NCBI GenBank assembly: GCA_003221075.1
Contig: QHUF01000256.1
Coordinates: 1-7,457, forward strand
DNA: 7,457 bases
From: Gemmatimonadota bacterium
GTDB lineage: Bacteria > Gemmatimonadota > Gemmatimonadetes > Gemmatimonadales > GWC2-71-9
Direction: 5' to 3'
The translations under genes were made by a program, and so were the position numbers. The notes below the pieces were generated by a model. The model did no database searches, was not told where the DNA came from, and saw only the letters and a program-made list of their open reading frames with translations. Below are positions 1 to 3,501 of the stretch, piece by piece (positions within the stretch are counted from its first letter, which is position 1; each line of letters starts with the position of its first letter).

Positions 1-619
1 GGTTGCGGCGGTAGCCCTCGCTCCGCACGCGCACGCCGTCGACGTAGACGATCGGCTGATTGCTCTGGCTCACGCTGACCGCGCCGCGCAGCCGGATTTG
101 AGCGCCTTCGCCCGCCATGCCGCTCGTTTGCATCACGCTCAGCCCTGGGGCCCGCGCCTGCAACAGCTGATCCATGTTCGCTGGCGGATCCTTGACCTGC
201 GACAGGTTGACCTGCGCGATCGAGTTGCCCACCTCTCGCACGCGTGCCTGCCCGGGCGTGCCGGTCACGATGATCGCATCGAGCTGCAGCACACTGGGTG
301 CCAGTTGCAGGGTCGTCGTTGTAGTCTGATCGGGGAGCACCACCAGCTGCGCGGTGGCCACCTTGAACCCGATCGCGAGCACGCGCAACTCGCGCGGACC
401 CGCGGGAACGTTCAGCAGCGTAAACGTTCCGCCGGGGCCCGTGCGGGTGCCGACCGTGATGCCGACCAACGAAACCTCCGCACCAACGATCGGCTCCCCC
501 GTGGTCACGGAGGTGACCTTGCCTTCGATGGTTCCGGTTTGTGCGGCCAGGCGGGTCACGGCGGGCAGGCACAGCACCGACGCTGCAACCGCGATTCGAA
601 AAGACAGAACACGCATCAT
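1..619 (-). CDS. SusC/RagA-type TonB-linked outer-membrane receptor, N-terminal part (runs off left edge)
   Basis: This is the first 206 residues of a receptor-type outer-membrane protein; the transmembrane barrel is beyond the left edge. Such proteins import large nutrients, often glycans or peptides, with energy from TonB, usually with a SusD-like lipoprotein partner (family knowledge). Residues 1-26 form a signal peptide ending LAAQ. Residues 28-107 form a carboxypeptidase-regulatory-like beta-sandwich (GTIEGKV, GEPIVGAEV, FTLLNVPAG, LRVLAIGF). A linker with VTGTP at 119-123 follows. The plug domain begins near 130 and carries the SusC/RagA signature, IRLRGAVSVS near 175-184 and PIVYVDGVRV at 189-198. 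Two adjacent ATG codons (619 and 616) are possible starts. GAGGAG lies 6 bases before the first and 9 before the second, so both are plausible. The gene stands apart from the upstream operon, behind tRNA-Pro. The substrate cannot be told from this part. Confidence 0.9.
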   Translation of the reverse strand, partial: MMRVLSFRIAVAASVLCLPAVTRLAAQTGTIEGKVTSVTTGEPIVGAEVSLVGITVGTRTGPGGTFTLLNVPAGPRELRVLAIGFKVATAQLVVLPDQTTTTTLQLAPSVLQLDAIIVTGTPGQARVREVGNSIAQVNLSQVKDPPANMDQLLQARAPGLSVMQTSGMAGEGAQIRLRGAVSVSQSNQPIVYVDGVRVRSEGYRRN

Positions 620-625
620 GATCGG

Positions 626-631
626 CTCCTC
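626..631 (-). promoter_or_regulatory. Ribosome binding site of the SusC-like gene
   Basis: On the minus strand this reads GAGGAG and ends 6 bases before the ATG at 619 and 9 before the ATG at 616. It is the strongest Shine-Dalgarno match seen ahead of any minus-strand gene here. It supports a start at one of these two codons but does not choose between them. Confidence 0.7.
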
Positions 632-679
632 GTTGAAGCAGGAACGATGCGGAAATTCCCATATCGGTTTTACAGGAGG

Positions 680-708
680 AAATGGCACCGGTGGCCAAAC
701 AGTGTCAA
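680..708 (-). promoter_or_regulatory. Candidate promoter of the SusC-like gene
   Basis: On the minus strand a perfect sigma-70-type -35 hexamer TTGACA (703-708) lies 61 bases before the nearest possible -10 to start distance for the receptor gene. A hexamer CCATTT (680-685) sits 17 bases further on at the right spacing but is a poor -10 match. The spacer holds the 8-base palindrome CACCGGTG (686-693). The position just downstream of the tRNA, and the lack of another promoter candidate in the 100-base gap, favour a promoter here. The weak -10 keeps confidence low, and the promoter consensus of this phylum is not known to me. Confidence 0.35.
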
Positions 709-719
709 GGCTCGCGGAA

Positions 720-793
720 TCGGGGCGGCGGGATTCGAACCCGCGACCTCCTGGTCCCAAACCAGGCGCGCTACCGGACTGCGCCACACCCCG
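720..793 (-). tRNA. trnP: tRNA-Pro (anticodon UGG)
   Basis: The 74-base minus-strand sequence folds as a full cloverleaf. Acceptor arms CGGGGTG and CGCCCCG pair over 7 bases with one G-T pair, and the discriminator is A. The D stem is GCGC/GCGC. The anticodon stem CCTGG/CCAGG encloses the loop TTTGGGA, giving anticodon TGG, which reads proline codons. The variable loop is AGGTC. The T arm is GCGGG/CCCGC around TTCGAAT. The 3' CCA is not encoded, so it must be added by the CCA-adding enzyme. The C1-G72 closing pair is typical of bacterial tRNA-Pro. It lies 76 bases after rdgB and 100 bases before the receptor gene. Confidence 0.97.
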
Positions 794-805
794 GCTAACT
801 ACAAA

Positions 806-869
806 CGACGTCGAAAAAAGGCGTCGAAAAACTGCGTCAAGATAACTACGTCAAGAAGAATACGTAAAA
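806..869 (-). repeat. Degenerate tandem repeat, period 13-14, in the AT-rich leader of tRNA-Pro
   Basis: The 76-base gap between rdgB and the tRNA is markedly AT-rich against its GC-rich surroundings. It holds five diverged copies of a 13-14 base unit. On the minus strand the cores are ACG-centred: TTTTACGTATT, CTTGACGTAGTTAT, CTTGACGCAGTTTT, TTCGACGCCTTTT and TTCGACGTCGTTTG. The plus-strand CGTC/CGTA cores begin at 809, 822, 835, 849 and 863, giving spacings of 13, 13, 14 and 14. Two copies contain TTGACG, a near-consensus -35 hexamer, so this may be the tRNA promoter region, but I see no good -10 at the matching distance. The end copies carry the palindromes CGACGTCG (806-813) and TACGTA (861-866). 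Confidence 0.5.
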
Positions 870-1475
870 CTAGGTAGAACGGCGTAACAACACTTCGATG
901 AGGGCGCGGAAGGCCCGGCCGCGATGCGAGACCCGGTGCTTGGAGGCCGGCGGCGCCTCTCCAAACGTCATGTTCAGCTCCGGCGAAAAGAACAGTGGAT
1001 CGTAGCCAAAGCCCCGGCTGCCGCGCGGCGCCGTCAGGATAAACCCGTCGCACGTGGCCTCGACGATCTCGGGGACGCTGCTCGGCGTCGCGACAAAGGC
1101 GACGACACAACGGTAATGCGCCGCGCGCCGCTTCTCAGGCACGCCCGCCAACTGCTCCAGCAACAGCGTGTTGTTCTCGAGGTCCGTGCCGGTCGCCGAC
1201 CACCGCGCGGAGCGTGGTCCCGGCGCCCCACCCAGCGCATCGACCTCGATGCCCGAGTCGTCGGACACCGCGGGCAGCCCGGCGCGCGTGGCAAAGTAGC
1301 GGGCCTTGGCGACCGCGTTCTCGATGTAGCTCATGCTCCGCTCGAGATCGGCTTCTTCGGGGAGCGGCTCGAGCAATCGGTCGGCAGGAAACGTGATGTC
1401 GAACGGCAAGCCGGCGAACAGCTCGCGAATCTCGCGCGTCTTCCCGGGGCTGCGCGTGCCGGCGATCAGCTTCAT
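870..1475 (-). CDS. rdgB: RdgB/HAM1 non-canonical purine NTP pyrophosphatase
   Basis: This cytoplasmic enzyme hydrolyses dITP, ITP and XTP to the monophosphate and pyrophosphate, keeping deaminated purines out of DNA and RNA (family knowledge). The 201-residue length is usual for the family. Visible family motifs are the N-terminal phosphate-binding stretch GTRSPGKTREI (6-16), SYIENAVAKA (49-58), the catalytic SDDSGIEVDAL (71-81, with Asp72-Asp73), GGAPGPRSARW (82-92), PRG (150-152) then GFGYDPLFF (155-163), and SHRGRA at 183-188. The frame is open further upstream, but those 27 codons lie inside the preceding gene. The ATG at 1475 places the conserved N-terminus correctly. Its A is the last base of the rfaE2 stop codon (TGATG), and no clear Shine-Dalgarno is seen, so translation is probably coupled. 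It is the last gene of the operon. Confidence 0.96.
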   Translation of the reverse strand: MKLIAGTRSPGKTREIRELFAGLPFDITFPADRLLEPLPEEADLERSMSYIENAVAKARYFATRAGLPAVSDDSGIEVDALGGAPGPRSARWSATGTDLENNTLLLEQLAGVPEKRRAAHYRCVVAFVATPSSVPEIVEATCDGFILTAPRGSRGFGYDPLFFSPELNMTFGEAPPASKHRVSHRGRAFRALIEVLLRRST

Positions 1476-1954
1476 CAGCCGCGCCGCAGCCGCTCGAGCA
1501 GTCCGGTCGTCGACTTGTCCTTGACGAGAGGCACCTGCACGACACGCCCCCCCCACCCTTCCACGTCCTTCGCGCCGACGATCGCTTCGCGGGCATAGTC
1601 CGCGCCTTTCACCAGCACGTCGGGACGTAGCAGGCGGATCAACGCGAGCGGCGTGTCCTCATCGAACAACACGACGCAATCGACCGCCGCCAGGGCGGCG
1701 AGCAAGCGCGCCCGTTCCGCCTCGGCGACCACCGGCCGGTCCGGCCCCTTGCCCAGGCGGCGCGCTGAGGCGTCGCTGTTGACGCCGACGACGAGGGCGT
1801 CGCCCTCGGCGCGCGCCGCCTCGAGCAGCGCGACGTGCCCGGTATGGAGCAGATCAAAGACGCCGTTGGTGAAAACGACCCGGCCCCCCCGGCCCTGGGT
1901 GGCGCGCCAGCTCGCGGCGGCCTCGGGCGTGCGGACCTTCGCGGCCGTGTTCAG
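1475..1954 (-). CDS. rfaE2: RfaE2/HldE-type heptose 1-phosphate adenylyltransferase, probable CTG start
   Basis: The family transfers AMP from ATP to D-glycero-beta-D-manno-heptose 1-phosphate, giving ADP-heptose for LPS inner core or other glycans. This is the stand-alone nucleotidyltransferase without the kinase domain fused to it in E. coli HldE. With a start at 1954 it has 159 residues. The nucleotidyltransferase signature is VVFTNGVFDLLHTGH (26-40) with HxGH at 37-40. It continues with VVGVNSDAS (55-63), FDEDTPLALI (97-106), PDVLVKGADY (111-120) and KSTTGLL (147-153). No ATG, GTG or TTG occurs in frame between the previous in-frame stop (TGA near 2048-2050) and this catalytic motif. The first such codon, a GTG at 1732, would remove the active site. 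The only plausible near-cognate is CTG at 1954, which overlaps the upstream stop as CTGA, and the residues after it (KVRTPEAAASWR) look like a family N-terminus. Function is confident; the start is inferred. Confidence 0.88.
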   Translation of the reverse strand: MNTAAKVRTPEAAASWRATQGRGGRVVFTNGVFDLLHTGHVALLEAARAEGDALVVGVNSDASARRLGKGPDRPVVAEAERARLLAALAAVDCVVLFDEDTPLALIRLLRPDVLVKGADYAREAIVGAKDVEGWGGRVVQVPLVKDKSTTGLLERLRRG

Positions 1955-2322
1955 AGCGGCTGCACGGCTCTGGGATGCAACGAGAAGGTGTGATTGAAGA
2001 AGGGCAGCGAGACCGATTCGCCGTAGCGCGTCTCGATGACGATCTCACGCGGTGAGGCGGTGCGCCGAATGACCAGATTGGATCCTGTCTCCTGGGGCAG
2101 GCCGATCTCGTCGATGGCAGCCTGAATGCGGCGCCGGATCGTCCCATCGTCGAGTCCGGACGCGATGCGTGTTTCCGTCTGCATTTCATCGAGCAGCCGA
2201 TAGTACCGGAAATAGACCTCGCCGATGTTGACGCCGTAGTACAGCGCCGCGACGAAGATGAGCAGCGACAGCAGGCAACCGCTGGAGCTTGCGCCGCGCC
2301 GCGAGGTCAGGAACCTCACCAT
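1951..2322 (-). CDS. Small single-pass membrane protein, resembles DUF4845
   Basis: This is a 123-residue protein with a short basic N-terminus (TSRR), one hydrophobic segment at about 15-32 (CLLSLLIFVAALYYGV) and a soluble C-terminal domain of about 90 residues. Its layout recalls DUF4845: a membrane anchor followed by a tyrosine-rich YFRYYRLLDEM stretch, a helix (TIRRRIQAAIDEIGL, 61-75) and beta strands ending in a VSLPFFNHTFSLHP region. I make this match by memory of the family pattern, so it is tentative. The function of that family is not known to me. The predicted topology is inner-membrane anchored with the C-terminal domain outside the cytoplasm. The ATG at 2322 precedes the stop of lptE, giving a 7-base overlap, and its own stop overlaps the rfaE2 start. 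The position between lptE and a heptose enzyme suggests an envelope role, by context only. Confidence 0.75.
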   Translation of the reverse strand: MVRFLTSRRGASSSGCLLSLLIFVAALYYGVNIGEVYFRYYRLLDEMQTETRIASGLDDGTIRRRIQAAIDEIGLPQETGSNLVIRRTASPREIVIETRYGESVSLPFFNHTFSLHPRAVQPL

Positions 2323-2831
2323 TGCGACTGGGCCCCGTCGACGATCTGCTGGACCAGCTTCGCGAGCGCCGCTTTGCGTCCGTCCTGCTCCGCCGGTGGG
2401 TCGTAGTCGCCGTCCACGGAGATCCCCTGCCCTTTCCAGACGCTGGTGCCTTCGCGCTGGTTGACGATCTCGACGTCGACGACGATCTGCACTTTGCGCT
2501 TTGTGACCCTCACCTGGCCCACGCCCGCCTGCACCGCTTGTGGCACGTCGGGATCGTAGCGCACCACTCGGCCGCGGACGATCGCGTCGGCGGTCGCTTC
2601 GGTCGCCACGCGCAGGCCGAGACGGCCTTCGAGCGCCTGGCGGACGGCTTCACTCACTTCCGCAGTCAGTCGCGGTTCGGGGGTATCGTTGTCGAACGGC
2701 AGGATGGCGACCGTTTTGACGTTGGGAAGGGTACCGCCCGCAAACTTATACGGACACCCCACGAGCCCCAGGCTCGACGCACTAATGAGGACTGCGCCAA
2801 ACAGCCGGCGAAATGACGGCCGCGGTATCAA
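2316..2831 (-). CDS. lptE: LptE-family LPS-assembly lipoprotein
   Basis: LptE is the outer-membrane lipoprotein that plugs the LptD barrel and helps insert LPS in the outer leaflet. The N-terminus is a lipoprotein signal: FRRLFGAVLISASSLGLVGC, with lipobox LVGC and Cys26. The mature part begins CPYKFAGG and continues with NVKTVAILPFDNDT (about 36-49), EVSEAVRQALEGRLGLRV, ADAIVRGRVVRY (about 82-93) and a beta-rich stretch VQIVVDVEIVN. This is the pattern of the LptE family in Bacteroidota-like phyla. The start is uncertain. I chose TTG at 2831 (171 residues), which leaves a normal signal of 25 residues. TTG at 2840, TTG at 2852 (a GGAGG lies 12 bases before it) and GTG at 2888 are alternatives. 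The gene overlaps the end of the preceding lipoprotein gene by about 50 bases out of frame, and its stop overlaps the next start. The call rests on sequence style; a search against LptE profiles would settle it. Confidence 0.82.
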   Translation of the reverse strand: MIPRPSFRRLFGAVLISASSLGLVGCPYKFAGGTLPNVKTVAILPFDNDTPEPRLTAEVSEAVRQALEGRLGLRVATEATADAIVRGRVVRYDPDVPQAVQAGVGQVRVTKRKVQIVVDVEIVNQREGTSVWKGQGISVDGDYDPPAEQDGRKAALAKLVQQIVDGAQSQW

Positions 2832-3501
2832 CCATACCAACCGTGAGCTCAAATCTGGCCGGCCCCTCCGGAAAGTCGACGCGGGCACTCGCGGGCCGCT
2901 GTACTGCGTCGAGCTTGGCGCGGCTCCGCGCTACCACTTTGCCCCGCCGCCGCCATTCGGCCTCCAACATCGACTCGCGACCCGCGCTGTCGGTCACGAC
3001 ATAGTCGAGCGTATCCTCGGCCTGAGCAAACCGCCACACGACGCGGCGCTGGGGCCTCAGTGAATCCACGATCTGCGTGCCCAGCACGTTCGCGTCGTCC
3101 GCGGGCGGCCGCACCATTGCGAATGACGCCCAGAGCATCGGGATCGCCGGGATCAGCGATCGGAAGTTCTTCTCCGGATCGGCCCACAGCACGGAATCGC
3201 CGATCACGACGGCCGCCCCGCTGCCCCAGTTGAACGGCCCCGCATAGTCGAATCGCAGCGAATCGGGCGGGGCGATGCGCACGGTTCCGCGCCCCGCGTA
3301 TTTGACTCGCTCGTCCTGATAACGCCAGCGAAATCGAATCAGCGCAGGCGCGCGCGGCAATGTGCTCCGGCTCCACTGCACGGCGCTGTCGCGATTCACC
3401 CGAGCCAGGGCCATCGGCACGAGCGGCGCCGGTGGATGACGCGGGCACGCCGCGAGCAACGTACAGGCGGCAATGTAGGAAAGAGAGCGGCGCCCGGTCA
3501 A
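2782..3501 (-). CDS. LolA/LolB-like lipoprotein of unknown function
   Basis: With a TTG start at 3501 this is a 239-residue lipoprotein. The signal peptide has a basic start (TGRR) and the lipobox LAAC with Cys19; a second Cys at 13 is too close to the start to be the likely lipidation site. The mature protein has runs of alternating strands, such as ALIRFRWRYQDERVKYAG (53-70), GTVRIAPPDSLRFDYAGPF (72-90), AAVVIGDSVLWADPEKNF (96-113) and RRVVWRFAQAEDTLDYVV (152-169). Strands carrying small-molecule or lipid-contact surfaces in this order recall the LolA/LolB/LppX half-barrel, but I recognise no specific family. TTG overlaps the stop of the preceding gene as TTGA, and no Shine-Dalgarno is visible, so coupling is likely. 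The frame stays open further upstream only because it runs inside the previous gene. Its place beside lptE suggests lipid or lipoprotein transfer to the outer membrane (inference). Confidence 0.78.
   Translation of the reverse strand: MTGRRSLSYIAACTLLAACPRHPPAPLVPMALARVNRDSAVQWSRSTLPRAPALIRFRWRYQDERVKYAGRGTVRIAPPDSLRFDYAGPFNWGSGAAVVIGDSVLWADPEKNFRSLIPAIPMLWASFAMVRPPADDANVLGTQIVDSLRPQRRVVWRFAQAEDTLDYVVTDSAGRESMLEAEWRRRGKVVARSRAKLDAVQRPASARVDFPEGPARFELTVGMVDTAAVISPAVWRSPH

Noticed and set aside
650..661. GGAAATTCCC near-palindrome in the leader of the SusC-like gene
   Set aside because: It is a single short match with no second copy and no recognised regulator; chance is sufficient.
620..719. 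Possible factor-independent terminator after tRNA-Pro
   Set aside because: No GC-rich hairpin followed by a T run is present on the minus strand in this gap.
682..801. Plus-strand ATG behind a perfect AGGAGG-like site, followed by a 39-codon frame across the tRNA
   Set aside because: The frame is antisense to tRNA-Pro and reads IRTRDLLVPNQA, a translation of conserved tRNA bases. The Shine-Dalgarno match is most likely chance.
354..845. Plus-strand open frame containing RRDSNPRPPGPKPGAL
   Set aside because: This peptide is the well-known false protein obtained by translating the reverse strand of a tRNA-Pro gene.
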